Assembly (NCBI RefSeq): GCF_002950945.1
Contig: NZ_CP012673.1
Location: 4,091,001 to 4,155,000, forward strand
Direction of reading: 5' to 3'
Length of the DNA: 64,000 bases
Source of the DNA: Sorangium cellulosum
GTDB lineage: Bacteria; Myxococcota_A; Polyangia; Polyangiales; Polyangiaceae
The notes below the pieces were generated by a model. The model worked only from the letters and a program-made list of their open reading frames with translations. It did not search any database and was not told where the DNA came from. The number at the start of each line of letters is the position of its first letter. The stretch's first letter is position 1. Below, one piece after another: positions 1 through 8,698 of the stretch. The position numbers and the translations under genes were made by a program.

Positions 1-1
1 G

Positions 2-307
2 CAGATCCGGAAGCGCCGCGGGCGATGGAGCGTCGCGCCGATCCGGACCGTGGACACGCGCCCGGACCAGGACGCGGAGCACCGGCTCAAGCGCTTCTGG
101 GCCGGCGTGGGCCTGGAGCGGCTCACGCGCAAGGCGGAGGGGCGTTTTTCGTTCAACGTCTTCACGATCTCCGCGGCCGATCTCGCGAAGCTCTCGGAGC
201 TCCACGTGAGCTATTACGAGAGCATGCGCGCGGTGATCTCCGAGTCGTGGCCCCCCGAGCGCGTGGTCGCCGTGAACCTGCAGCTCTTTCCGCTGGACGG
301 GGGCTGA
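2..307 (+). CDS. C-terminal part of a TIGR02147/DUF4423-like protein (truncated by window edge)
   Basis: The frame is open from the window edge to a TGA at 305-307, about 101 codons. The C-terminal pattern, a beta strand FSFNVFTIS, a helix with LSELHVSYYESM and an ending VVAVNLQLFPLDGG, is typical of the TIGR02147/DUF4423 proteins common in Fibrobacter and myxobacteria. Those usually carry an N-terminal helix-turn-helix-like region that would lie outside the window. The family has no well-defined function; a regulatory role is inferred. The next gene lies on the other strand, 43 bp away. Confidence 0.7.
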   Translation, partial: QIRKRRGRWSVAPIRTVDTRPDQDAEHRLKRFWAGVGLERLTRKAEGRFSFNVFTISAADLAKLSELHVSYYESMRAVISESWPPERVVAVNLQLFPLDGG

Positions 308-350
308 ATCGCGCCGCCCGCGTCCCTCGCGGCGCGGGCGGCGCGGCAGG

Positions 351-800
351 TCACTGGGCGGCGCGCGGGACGCGTTCGGCGACGCACTGCCCTGCCGAGC
401 AGCGAGCCACCGAGTCCTCCTTTGGCGCCATGCACTTGGCGACCGGGCAGCTCGCGGCCGCGCAGCGCTCGGCGCGCCATTGCTGGAGCGCCCCGAGCGC
501 CTCGCGGTGGAACGCCTGGTCACACGGCGGGCAGAGCTGATCGCAGCAATCCCCCTCCCGGGCGCAGGAAACAACACAATCGGCGTCCGTCGCGCACCGA
601 GGTCCGGGCGCGGCGTTGCTGCCGCTGCCGGCGGCGGGGGTGTCGCCGCCGCTGGTCGTGTCGCCGCGGCTGGTCTGGCTGCCGTCGCTCGGGGCGGGCC
701 CCGGCGCCGGAGGCGCCTGCGGCGGCGCCTCCTTGTGACAGCCGGCGAGGGCGGTGATGCCGGCGAGCACGAGCGAGCGTGTGATCCACGAGGTCGTCAT
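351..800 (-). CDS. small cysteine-rich lipoprotein
   Basis: 149 residues. An N-terminal hydrophobic segment ends in the lipobox ALAGC (Cys about 21), so the product should be exported and lipidated. A low-complexity Pro/Gly/Ser/Thr linker (about 25-65) leads to a Cys-rich domain (about 68-140) with repeated CxxxC and CCxxxC spacings that look disulfide-rich. I do not recognise the family; many myxobacterial lipoproteins have this linker plus Cys-rich plan. It lies 45 bp beyond the end of the metalloprotease gene on the same strand and could be read with it. No strong ribosome binding site is seen before the ATG. Confidence 0.65.
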   Translation of the reverse strand: MTTSWITRSLVLAGITALAGCHKEAPPQAPPAPGPAPSDGSQTSRGDTTSGGDTPAAGSGSNAAPGPRCATDADCVVSCAREGDCCDQLCPPCDQAFHREALGALQQWRAERCAAASCPVAKCMAPKEDSVARCSAGQCVAERVPRAAQ

Positions 801-845
801 GCCGCCGATGGTGCCACGGAACGCGCCGGCGATCTCGCGCCGTCG

Positions 846-2519
846 TCAGGGGTGGAAGTTCACGGGGACCTTGTTGCTCGCGCCGCCGCCGTTGCGCACG
901 CGGATGTACCCGGGGCCGAGCCCGCTCGGGACCTGCACGGTGAGGCTCGTGGCGCTGATGCTGGTCGGGCTGACGACGGCGGTGTGTGTGGCGTCCACGA
1001 ACTCGACCTGCGCGCCGGCCCCGAAGCCGGATCCCGTGAGGCTCACGGCCGTGTTCCAGTGCATGACGTCGGCGTTGTTGAAGTCGAGCCAGAGCCCGCC
1101 GCGCACGAAGACGCCGGACGAGAGCATCGGGCTCTCCTGGAGGATCATCTGCTCGTGATCCAGGAAATCGGTCTCCGGATAATCGCCGTGCCAGGCCATG
1201 ATCGTCGTGCCGGTGTAGCCGTCCGGGTGGTGCAGGCCGAACGAGTGCCCGAGCTCGTGCGCGACGGTCCCCCTGGGCACGCCGCCGCTGCACTGCCAGG
1301 TGGCGTATCCGCAGTGGATCGCCAGCGGCTCGCGCACGCCGGAGAGGGGCTCCAGCACCCAGTCGCCCACGAGGGCGAATCCGGTGGTGTCGCCCTGGAG
1401 GTTGGCGCCGGCCCAGCCGCCGCCGCCCTGCGCGAAGACGAGCGTGGACTGCCGCGCCGGGAAGCCGCCGACGGCCTGGGACACCGCGCCCAGCCAGTTC
1501 GGGAGATCCTGCGGGTTGTTCCGGCAGGCGGTCGTCGGCGTCGGGCCGCAGCGCATGGTCAGGTAGTCCTGGGACGAGCGCACCGGCTGGACGAAGCCCA
1601 CGAGGTGGAACGAGGCGCCCGACTCCTGGCGGTACCAGCCGCGCAGCTCGTCCAGGTACGTGTTGATGGCGTCGACGTACTCCTGGTGATACGGCTGGTC
1701 GCTCGGATAGACGTAATACGCCCTCACCGGGTAGACCTCGCCCGCGGCGAGCTGCGCCACCTGCGCGGCGCTCAGGGCCTGCTGGTACAGGCGGACCTCG
1801 TCGATCAGGCCGGTGTAGGCGTTCCAGGTCGGGTGCCCGCCGATGACGATCGGCCGCGTCGATTGCTGGAGCGCGCCCGACGCGGGGGTGGACGCGCGGA
1901 GCACGCCGTCGACGTAGAGCTTGAGCGCCGCGCCGTCGTACACGCCGGCGACGTGCGCCCAGGCGTTCGCGACGGCCGGGGCATCGACGCTCACCTGGCG
2001 GCCGAAGCCGCCGTCGGGGAAGGCCACGGAGAAGAAGTAACGGCCGTTGTGGATGCCGAGCAGGAACGCGTCCTTGGCGTACCACTGGTTCACGAGGGTG
2101 CGTGTCCCCGTGACGCTCCGCGGGTTGACCCAGGCCGCCGCGGTGATCCGGTCCTGGAAGTGCAGGTAGCTCCGCCCCTCGCTGCTGATCTCGACCTGAT
2201 CCGCGACACCGTCGAAGTCGCCGGCCGACAGGAACCGTCCCGGGCTGCAGAGGCGGCGGCCGGACATCACCCCGAACGCCCCCCGGCCCGAGTCCTCCCG
2301 GACGCGCGTGATCGCCCCGGCGGCGCAGGTGTCGAAGCTCCAGTAGGCCGCCGGCGTCGGCAGGCTGGCGCGGTCCGCGACGAGCGCGCTGGGCGCCGCG
2401 TCGACCGCCTCGTCCTGAGGCTGGGGCTCCTCCGCTAGGTCGGTCGCGACGCAGCCGGCGAGGCTCGCCGCCAGGGCGAGGACGATGGAACGAGATGACG
2501 TGAACATGGGGGTCCGCAT
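846..2519 (-). CDS. secreted LamG-domain zinc metalloprotease lipoprotein with IPT/TIG C-terminus
   Basis: 557 residues from the ATG at 2519, preceded by GAAAGGA; longer upstream starts add an Arg-rich stretch unlike an export signal. The N-terminus has a hydrophobic run and lipobox SLAGC. Residues about 50-230 form a LamG/concanavalin-like domain (AYWSFD, LYVDGVL, IDEVRLYQ), typical of carbohydrate or surface binding. A metallopeptidase follows, with the zincin motif HELGHSFGLHH (two zinc His, catalytic Glu, third His). The last about 80 residues (SLTGSGFGAGAQVEF, VPSGLGPGYIRVRN) are an IPT/TIG Ig-like fold. Binding plus protease modules suggest an extracellular predation or nutrient-scavenging enzyme; substrate unknown. 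Confidence 0.82.
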   Translation of the reverse strand: MRTPMFTSSRSIVLALAASLAGCVATDLAEEPQPQDEAVDAAPSALVADRASLPTPAAYWSFDTCAAGAITRVREDSGRGAFGVMSGRRLCSPGRFLSAGDFDGVADQVEISSEGRSYLHFQDRITAAAWVNPRSVTGTRTLVNQWYAKDAFLLGIHNGRYFFSVAFPDGGFGRQVSVDAPAVANAWAHVAGVYDGAALKLYVDGVLRASTPASGALQQSTRPIVIGGHPTWNAYTGLIDEVRLYQQALSAAQVAQLAAGEVYPVRAYYVYPSDQPYHQEYVDAINTYLDELRGWYRQESGASFHLVGFVQPVRSSQDYLTMRCGPTPTTACRNNPQDLPNWLGAVSQAVGGFPARQSTLVFAQGGGGWAGANLQGDTTGFALVGDWVLEPLSGVREPLAIHCGYATWQCSGGVPRGTVAHELGHSFGLHHPDGYTGTTIMAWHGDYPETDFLDHEQMILQESPMLSSGVFVRGGLWLDFNNADVMHWNTAVSLTGSGFGAGAQVEFVDATHTAVVSPTSISATSLTVQVPSGLGPGYIRVRNGGGASNKVPVNFHP

Positions 2520-2893
2520 GGACGTGATCCTTTCTCGCCTGGCGCGCGCTCGCGAGAGCGCGCTGCGCCGGCGGGTCGATGCCGTGAGGAGGCAGCGTCC
2601 AGGGCTCGTGCCCTGCTGCCTGCCCACCCGTTACTTCGCCGCGCCCTCCCGGCGCCTGACACGGGCCGCGAGAAAAATCGCAGCGCCAGGCCGGCGATCG
2701 GTGGCCTGGCGGCGACGTCGACCTCCGCCCTCGCCTCGCGGCCCGCCTGCGGCTCCAGGTAGCCCATGGTCCGCGGGTAACGGGGCACCGGCGAGGAATA
2801 GCTGCTCTCCGGAGGAGCGTCGAACAGCGAGGCGCCCCACCCGCCGCGGGCGCTGGTACCGTCGCGTGCTGTAGCGTGATCTTGGAGGAGTCG

Positions 2894-3994
2894 ATGTCGA
2901 TCAACGTTGGTAGGTCTCTGTGCGCCGCTCTCGCCCTCGCCATCCTCGCCGGCGCGCCGCAGGCCTCGGCCTATTGCCGCTCCACGACGTGCAAGGACGG
3001 CGGCCCGTGCCTCCAGGGCGATGAGCCGGTCGACGGCTGCAAGCCGCTCCGCTGGCCGGGCGACTGCATCGGCTTCGCCGTCCAGGAGGACGCGTCGGAC
3101 GAGGTCACCTACAAGCAGATCTCCGACGCGCTCGACATCGCGTTCAGGACGTGGACGGAGGCGCCCTGCGGCGCGGGGACCCCGGGCATCCGCGTGCAGA
3201 ACCTCGGCCCCGCGGCGTGCGGCAAGGTCGAGATGAACGTGAGGGACAAGAAGACCAGGATCGTCGACGGGCTCGTGCCGGGCAACGTCAACGTGATCGC
3301 CTTTCGCGACATGGGCTGGCTCGCGCTGGGCGGCAGGCACGAGGCCAACCAGCTCGCGCTCACCACGGTGCACTTGGACCCGAAGACCGGCGAGATCTGG
3401 GGCGTCGACATGGAGATCAACACCGATCTCCACGACTTCTCCACCGAGGAGACCGTCCCTGCGCCGAAGAAGGATCTGCTCGCCGTCGTCACGCACGAGG
3501 TCGGGCACTTCCTCGGGCTCGACCATACCCAGGTCAGCGCCGAGGCGACGATGTACGCGACGTACGATTGGAACGACCCGATGGCCTTCCGGACGCTGCA
3601 CGCCGACGACATCGAGGGGATCTGTCAGATCTACCCACCTCGCGATCTCTCGACCTCCGCGTGCAACCCGCTCCCTCGCTACGGGTTCGCCCCGGACTGC
3701 GCGGAGGACCAGATGGTCCGTTGCGGCGCGGCGCCGCTCCCGGGCGCGGGGCCGGGGTGGGGTGGCGGCCCGGGGTGGGGCGCGCCGCTCGCGGCCGCCG
3801 CGGCGCTGGGCGCGGCCGCCGCGCGCCGCGCCGGCCGGCGGAGCGTGCGGTGGCCACCCGCCGGCGCGGCGCCTCAGGCCGATCGCGCGGCCTCCCTCCA
3901 CGCCCCGTGGAACCCGAATGGCACCGCGTGGCCGAGGAAGGCCTTGGCCAGCGGTCCATCCGACGGCGACCGCGCGTCGAGGATCGCGACGTAA
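2894..3994 (+). CDS. secreted matrixin-like zinc metalloprotease with a MYXO-CTERM-like tail
   Basis: 366 residues from the ATG at 2894, with GGAGGAG just upstream; an ATG 18 bp earlier lacks a site. A signal peptide ends near ASA-Y. Several cysteines precede a metzincin domain with HEVGHFLGLDH and a downstream Met (ATMYATYDW) resembling the Met-turn of matrixins. At about residues 290-322 a Gly/Trp linker, an Ala-rich membrane segment and an Arg cluster resemble a MYXO-CTERM sorting signal, though the usual Cys is not in the usual place. Another 50 odd residues follow the Arg cluster, which such signals do not normally have, so the 3' end may be rearranged. Divergent from the other metalloprotease, start codons 374 bp apart. 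Confidence 0.78.
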   Translation: MSINVGRSLCAALALAILAGAPQASAYCRSTTCKDGGPCLQGDEPVDGCKPLRWPGDCIGFAVQEDASDEVTYKQISDALDIAFRTWTEAPCGAGTPGIRVQNLGPAACGKVEMNVRDKKTRIVDGLVPGNVNVIAFRDMGWLALGGRHEANQLALTTVHLDPKTGEIWGVDMEINTDLHDFSTEETVPAPKKDLLAVVTHEVGHFLGLDHTQVSAEATMYATYDWNDPMAFRTLHADDIEGICQIYPPRDLSTSACNPLPRYGFAPDCAEDQMVRCGAAPLPGAGPGWGGGPGWGAPLAAAAALGAAAARRAGRRSVRWPPAGAAPQADRAASLHAPWNPNGTAWPRKALASGPSDGDRASRIAT

Positions 3995-4071
3995 CTCAGG
4001 TCCACGCGCGCGTCGTATCCGGTGCCCACATCGGTGCGTGATGCCACGGCGCGTGGCGAATTGCCTCATCG
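3874..4071 (-). pseudogene. possible antisense gene remnant under the matrixin 3' end
   Basis: Minus-strand frame open from a TGA near 4071 down to a TGA at 3876-3874. Its translation looks protein-like (VDLSYVAILDARSPSDGPLA, then FLGHAVPFGFHGAWREAARS) and its third positions are mostly G/C. It has no start codon of its own and overlaps the anomalous tail of the matrixin gene. I do not recognise the family. It may be the 3' end of a decayed gene or chance coding potential in GC-rich DNA. Confidence 0.22.
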
Positions 4072-4286
4072 CCGGGGCCGCGAGGCGTGGCGGTCGGCGC
4101 CGAACCTCCGCGAGATCGAGCGCGCAGCGAGCGCGACCGTTGGCACGGGACTGGCCTGACCGCGGGCCGATCTGCTCATCACGCCAAGCGTCTGTGCTCG
4201 GCGAGCTGACATCTTGAGTGGCCGGACAGGAGCTTGTTTGCCCGAGCGGAGCGGCCCCTGGCTGGCCACGCCAAAGGAGCCGCTTT

Positions 4287-5798
4287 ATGCCTGGAAAGAG
4301 GATGGATATTTCGTGCCTTGTCGCGTGCACCGCGGCGCTCTCGCTCGGCCTCGTGCATTGCGGCTCGGCGCCTCCCGCGGGGCCTGAAGCGCCGACCGGC
4401 CCGCAGGGGGCGCCGCCCGCGGCCGCGGCCCCCGCGCCGGCGGGCCCGCGGGAGGCGATGAACGCGAACCCGCCGCCCGGACCGGAGACGCCGCGCACGA
4501 GCTACCTGCCGGTGGTCGACAAGGAGCCGTTCGCCGCGATGCTCGCGCGGATGAAGGCCGACAAAGCGGCGGTGATGAAGCGCCACCAGGTCCTGCTCGA
4601 GGAGCGGTACGACCTCGCCGACCGCCCGGCCAAGGGGGTCGCGATGTCGCGCGGCAAGCCCGTGCAGGCCGGCGTCCGGGTGAAGCTCCCGAAGGGCACG
4701 ACGTGGGAGGCGCTCGCCGCGCTCTCGCCCGAGGCCATCCAGGCGCAGGGGCTCTGGCCGAGGGGCTTCCTGCCGCTGCCGCACCCGAACCACCCGGAAG
4801 GAGGGATGGTCTTCCCGAAGCTCCAAATCGACGAGCTGAAGCGCCAGACCGGGCGCGATCTCACCCGCTTCGATCTGGACTTCGATCTGCCGGACCACCT
4901 CATCTCCGAGTTCCCGGCGCCCATCTACCTCACCACGCGGCCCGATCTGGGCGACGTCTCCAAGGGGCAGCTCGTCACGATCGACAACTTCTACGAGCTC
5001 TTCAACGGCATCCTGACGCCGAAGCAGCTCGAGGGGCTCCGGCTGCTCGTGACGCCGTTCCCGCAGATGCAGTTCAACGCGACGTCGGACCGGCGCTCGG
5101 AGCGGGCGAGCCTCGGCGTCGCCTGCTTCGACTGCCACGCGAACGGGCACACGAACAACGCGACCCACCTCGTGGGCGACGTGAGGCCGCAGGAGTTCCG
5201 GCACCGGGTCGACACCCCCACGCTGCGCGGCGTGAACATCCAGCGTCTGTTCGGCTCGCAGCGCGCGCTCAAGACCGTCGAGGACTTCACCGAGTTCGAG
5301 CAGCGCGCGGCGTACTTCGACGGCGATATCGTCATCGCCGTGAAGAAGGGGGTCAACGTCCTGGAGCGCGGCACCCAGGTGCACGCGATGTCCGAGTTCC
5401 AGGAGATCCTCGACTTCCCGCCGGCGCCGAAGCTCGGCATCGACGGGCGGCTCGACCCGGCGAAGGCGGCGCCCGAGGAGCTCCGCGGCGAGCAGGTGTT
5501 CCACGGCAAGGGCCGGTGCGCGACGTGCCATGTGCCGCCGTATTACACCGACAACCTGATGCACAACCTGCGGACGGAGCGCTTCTTCAAGCCCGAGCTC
5601 ATCGCCGGCCGGATGGCCACCGCGGACGGGCCGATCAAGAGCTTCCCGCTGCGCGGCATCAAGGACAGCCCTCCTTACCTGCACGACGGGCGGCTGCTCA
5701 CGCTGGAGGACACGGTGGAGTTCTTCAACCTCGTGCTCGGCGTGAAGCTGACGGCGCAGGAGAAGGCAGACCTCACGTCCTTCCTGCGAACGCTCTGA
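4287..5798 (+). CDS. diheme cytochrome c lipoprotein (CCP/MauG-like)
   Basis: 503 residues from the ATG at 4287, which has AAGGAG 7 bp upstream. An export signal ends at LVHCG, a probable lipidated Cys, followed by a Pro/Ala-rich linker. Two CxxCH heme motifs are visible: CFDCH (about residue 277) and CATCH (about 412), the second followed by VPPYYTDN and later FPLRGIKDSPPYLHDGR, typical of the cytochrome c peroxidase/MauG superfamily. Family members use two covalently bound c-hemes to reduce peroxide or oxidise a partner protein in the periplasm. Partner and substrate cannot be told here. The stop codon abuts the palindromic repeat at 5798. Confidence 0.85.
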   Translation: MPGKRMDISCLVACTAALSLGLVHCGSAPPAGPEAPTGPQGAPPAAAAPAPAGPREAMNANPPPGPETPRTSYLPVVDKEPFAAMLARMKADKAAVMKRHQVLLEERYDLADRPAKGVAMSRGKPVQAGVRVKLPKGTTWEALAALSPEAIQAQGLWPRGFLPLPHPNHPEGGMVFPKLQIDELKRQTGRDLTRFDLDFDLPDHLISEFPAPIYLTTRPDLGDVSKGQLVTIDNFYELFNGILTPKQLEGLRLLVTPFPQMQFNATSDRRSERASLGVACFDCHANGHTNNATHLVGDVRPQEFRHRVDTPTLRGVNIQRLFGSQRALKTVEDFTEFEQRAAYFDGDIVIAVKKGVNVLERGTQVHAMSEFQEILDFPPAPKLGIDGRLDPAKAAPEELRGEQVFHGKGRCATCHVPPYYTDNLMHNLRTERFFKPELIAGRMATADGPIKSFPLRGIKDSPPYLHDGRLLTLEDTVEFFNLVLGVKLTAQEKADLTSFLRTL

Positions 5799-5924
5799 GC
5801 GGCGGTCACCCGCTTCGGATACGGGCCCACCTCGACGTTTTCGGTGCTCAGCGCACAGGAGTGCGCTTGCGCGCCGAAAACGCCGATCTGGGCCCGTCTC
5901 CTGTGCGGGTGACCGCCGCTCTGG
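5798..5924 (+). repeat. palindromic repeat element, copy 1
   Basis: About 127 bp bounded by 16-bp perfect inverted ends (AGCGGCGGTCACCCGC / GCGGGTGACCGCCGCT), with an inner pair GGGCCCA/TGGGCCC and an imperfect central stem. The core matches the reverse complement of 24316-24438 at 120 of 123 bases. Its first base is the last base of the upstream TGA. It carries no gene and resembles a REP/MITE-type non-coding mobile repeat; as RNA it could fold into one long hairpin and act as a terminator. Confidence 0.85.
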
Positions 5925-6119
5925 TGCGGTCGCTACCGCGCCTTTGGGGTGCACGTCGCCGCTGGCGGGCCGCCGACGCAGCGCCGGGAAAGCCCCCGCC
6001 AGCGGCTCCGTTCGCCCGAATTCACAGGCCTGGCTCACTTTGCTTCTCTACCCGCATGGGCCGCGAGGAACCCTCTCCGTGCGAGCAGCTGCGTGGGGGC
6101 GTGGAAGCCGCGACGCCAG

Positions 6120-6467
6120 GGTGAGCTGGCGGATCCGGACCTGACGGCCGAGCGGGTGGCCTCCGCGCAACGCGTCAGCCGACGGCACCTCGATGGGCTG
6201 TTCGCCGCGAGCGGCTCGAGCGTCGAGGCCTGGATCCGAGAGAGGCGACTGCAGCGCGCCGCGGAGGCGCTGAAGCTCGGCAGCCCGGACACGAAGCTCC
6301 TCGCGGTCGCGGTCGAAAGTGGGTTTTCCAGCCAGAGCCACTTCTCGCGCGCGTTCGCCCGCCGCTTCGGCATGACGCCCAGCCAGTGGCGCAAACGCTC
6401 CTCGCTCGTCGTCGCCGCGGCGAAGCTCGGCGACGACGAGCGCGGCGCCGCGGAGCCCTGGCGCTAA
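6120..6467 (+). pseudogene. AraC-family regulator remnant (DNA-binding domain only)
   Basis: The translated stretch from DPDLTAERVA to MTPSQWRKR is a complete AraC/XylS double helix-turn-helix domain (VSRRHLDGLF; VAVESGFSSQSHFSRAF). Upstream of about 6120 the same frame has no recognisable ligand-binding domain and looks non-coding, although this type normally has about 200 residues there. The frame is open back to about 5949 but without a convincing start or ribosome site. I read it as an N-terminally truncated remnant. The palindromic repeat at 5798-5924 lies just upstream. The 3' end overlaps the next, convergent gene by 4 bp. Confidence 0.6.
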
Positions 6468-6901
6468 GGGCGGCTCGCGCGCGGGTCTCGGGCGCGGTGC
6501 ATTCTCCTCAGGACGCGAAGGCTCAAGAGCAGCGGGACGCTGACAAAGGCGACGACGAGGGCGACTATCGTGAAGGCGCGAGTCCCCGACGTGAGGTTGC
6601 CGAAGGCGCCGATGTTGAACGTGACGACCGGCGGCACGAGGATGGCCGCACCGAACATCGTCACCGCCACGGTTCGTACGGCGTCGACGGTCGCGTGGCG
6701 CAAGGCCCGCGCCGTCCCGAGCGCGACGCCGATCGCCATGGCGCCGAGGAGCCCGATCGGGACGCGCGCCAGCGTTCGGTAGGCGTCGGGGCCGAAGAGC
6801 CGCGCCGGCATCACGAAGCACGCGAGGCCGAGCGCGAAGCTCGCCGCGCCGAGCGCGCCGATCACGACGCGGATCCAGATGGGGGCTCGCGCGGGCGTCA
6901 T
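6464..6901 (-). CDS. four-helix integral membrane protein, unknown function
   Basis: 145 residues with about four hydrophobic helices (near residues 10-30, 45-62, 75-98 and 105-128) and a basic C-terminus (LRRMHRARD), suggesting a small inner-membrane protein. Signature FALGLACFVMPARLFGPDAY resembles uncharacterised membrane proteins of the DUF4345/DoxX-like sort, but I cannot assign it. The ATG overlaps the stop of the dioxygenase-like gene (ATGA), so the two are probably translationally coupled. Confidence 0.6.
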   Translation of the reverse strand: MTPARAPIWIRVVIGALGAASFALGLACFVMPARLFGPDAYRTLARVPIGLLGAMAIGVALGTARALRHATVDAVRTVAVTMFGAAILVPPVVTFNIGAFGNLTSGTRAFTIVALVVAFVSVPLLLSLRVLRRMHRARDPRASRP

Positions 6902-7329
6902 GCATCCTCCAGGACGAAGTCGAAGGTCGCGACCGGAGGCCCCGAGGTGGTCTGTCGGAGGTCGACCACGAGCCTCGGGTTGAACCGGGGGGCGCGCGCA
7001 TGGCTCTCCGCGTCCTCCGGAAAGAAGATCTGCGTCGTCAGGAGCTTCGTCTTCGCCCCCTGCGCCTTGACGTGGATATGAGGGGACCGGACCAGGCCGA
7101 GGATCCCGTATCCCTTCGGGAAGACCGTGCTCACCTCGAACTCGCCGCCGGGGCCGGTGAACTGGTGGCCACGGTACCCGTAGTCGATGTTATCGTACAG
7201 CGCGTCCTCGTCGGTTTGCCAGAGGTCGATCACGGCCCCGCAGGCGGAGCTCGCACGTTTGCCCGAGGTGGAAGTGAAGACTTGACCGAGGTGGAAGTGC
7301 CCCGGGGCGAGCGGCAACGAGATGGTCAC
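6898..7329 (-). CDS. intradiol ring-cleavage dioxygenase-like protein, possibly N-terminally truncated
   Basis: About 143 residues if started at the GTG at 7329; the frame continues to 7464 but that part overlaps the hydrolase fragment and is Arg/Ser-rich noise. The core has the intradiol pattern: GAVIDLWQTDEDALYDN, then YRGHQFTG, FPKGYGI and SPHIHVKA. It therefore keeps both Tyr and both His iron ligands expected of non-heme Fe(III) catechol-type dioxygenases. These cleave catechols, or hydroxylate related substrates in short single-domain relatives. The N-terminus begins abruptly at the 3' end of the truncated hydrolase, so loss of the 5' end by rearrangement is likely. ATGA overlap with the membrane protein downstream. 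Confidence 0.5.
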   Translation of the reverse strand: MTISLPLAPGHFHLGQVFTSTSGKRASSACGAVIDLWQTDEDALYDNIDYGYRGHQFTGPGGEFEVSTVFPKGYGILGLVRSPHIHVKAQGAKTKLLTTQIFFPEDAESHARAPRFNPRLVVDLRQTTSGPPVATFDFVLEDA

Positions 7330-7354
7330 GCCCGTGAGCGCGCCATTCCAGCCG

Positions 7355-8113
7355 TCAGTCGAGCGACGTGGCGGCCTCGAACAGGGTCTCGAGGATCGCC
7401 TGGATCGGCGCGATGTCCTGCTTCTGGCCGTTGTTGGTGAGCAGGACGACCGCCATACCGTCACGCGCGCGGATTCGCATGGACGTCAGCACGCCGATCT
7501 CGCTGCCGTCGTGCCCGTACATCGCCTCTCCTGCGAGCTCCGTGTGCACGAAGCCGATCGCCTGCGTGCCCTCCCGCTCCGGCGCGGCGACGTGCGGCCG
7601 CAGCATCTCTTCCCGGCTCGCGCGCCCCAGGACGCCGCGCGCCTCGAGCAGCGCGGGATCACCGACGGCCGCGGCGAACCGGACGATGTCGTGGGCCGAC
7701 GCGAACAGGCCGCCGTTCGGGTAATCGGCGAACGTGTACTGTCCCCAGGTCAGGTGCTCCTCACCGTCCCACAGGTAGGGGACCGCCATCCGATCGGGGT
7801 CGAGCTCTGCGAGGCGCATGGAGCTGTCGCGCATGCCGAGCGGCTTGAGGACCGCGGCGCTGCACACCTCGCGGAAGTCGTCCTCCGCGGCGATCTCCCC
7901 GATCCGGCCGAGCAGCGCGTAGCCCAGGTTGGCGTAGGACCACGTCGTCCCGGGGTGCTGATCGAGGAAGTTGAGCTCGGCGTCGTAGTAGGCGCCGCCG
8001 TCCTCGAAGTACCCGCGGGCGACGTCGCCGAGCGGGATCACCGGGTCCGTGCCGATCGAGTAAAACGTGAGCCCGAGCGCCGGGCTGTCGGCGATGGCTC
8101 CCGTGTGCGGCGT
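7355..8113 (-). pseudogene. serine hydrolase (class C beta-lactamase/PBP family) remnant, N-terminus missing
   Basis: The frame reads from an upstream stop at 8116-8114 to 7355. It contains the YxN motif (SYANLGYALLGR) and the third motif (YGHDGSEIG) of the beta-lactamase/D-aminopeptidase serine hydrolase family, plus SMRIRARDGMAVVLLTNNG. The catalytic SxxK and about 100 N-terminal residues that should precede YxN are absent. The frame ends within a few bases of the first P450-like codons on the opposite strand. A GTG at 8041 could start a product but it would lack the nucleophile. Most likely a deletion-truncated pseudogene. Confidence 0.7.
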
Positions 8114-8652
8114 TCACGCCGCGCGTGGTGTCCGCGCTCGCGCCGCGGATCGCGGCGGTCACCAGCCGATTGCTCGACAGCGTCCGCGATGTCGGGCGCT
8201 TCGATCTGATCGAGGCCCTGGCCCATCCGCTGCCGGTGATCGTCATCGCCGAGCTGCTCGGCATCCCCGCCGCGGACCAGGCGACCTTCCGTGGGTGGAC
8301 CGACGCGATATTGTCGATCGGCGAGCAGGACCCGCAGGCCCAGCTGGATCAGGCCACGATGAACCGCGTCGGCGCTATCGTGCGCGAGCTGAACGGCTAC
8401 CTGCTCTCGCACATCCAGCAGCGCCGCGCCCGGCCCGACGACGGGCTGATCAGCAGGCTCTTGGCCGCGGAGGTCGACGGGAGCCGCCTGGACGATGAGG
8501 AGATCGTCGGCGTCGTCGGCCTCTTGTTGAACGCCGGTCACATCACGACAACGGCGTTGCTCGGAAACGCGATCCTCTGCCTGGACGAGCACCCCGCCGC
8601 CGCGGCGGAGCGGATCATGAAGCGAATCACGGACATGGAACCCAGGATCTGA
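8110..8652 (+). pseudogene. cytochrome P450 fragment, truncated at both ends
   Basis: About 180 codons, from AFTPRVVSALAPRI (typical near residue 95-110 of bacterial P450s) through VIAELLGIP to the I-helix GLLLNAGHITTTALLGN (oxygen-activation motif, AGHxTT). It stops shortly after LDEHP. The N-terminal about 90 residues, the ExxR motif and the heme-Cys loop are missing, so it cannot bind heme. A GTG at 8125 is the only early start. Flanked by the hydrolase remnant at its 5' end and converging on the methyltransferase. Confidence 0.75.
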
Positions 8653-8698
8653 CGACCGCGCGCGGGATCACGATGCAACCGCGGACGACAGCGCAGGC

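Noticed and set aside
480..2438. Very long plus-strand open frame opposite the metalloprotease, and many like it (for example 4703-6124, 28559-31432, 39911-41992, 42129-46007, 46445-50341).
   Set aside because: In DNA of this GC content, frames antisense or out of phase to real genes stay open by default. Their products are Arg/Ala/Pro-rich with no motifs, while the opposite strand has clear protein families.
4138..4157. A sigma-54-like promoter (TTGGCACG with a partial -12 element) upstream of the first diheme cytochrome.
   Set aside because: The -12 part reads TGGCC rather than TTGCA/T, so the match is incomplete.
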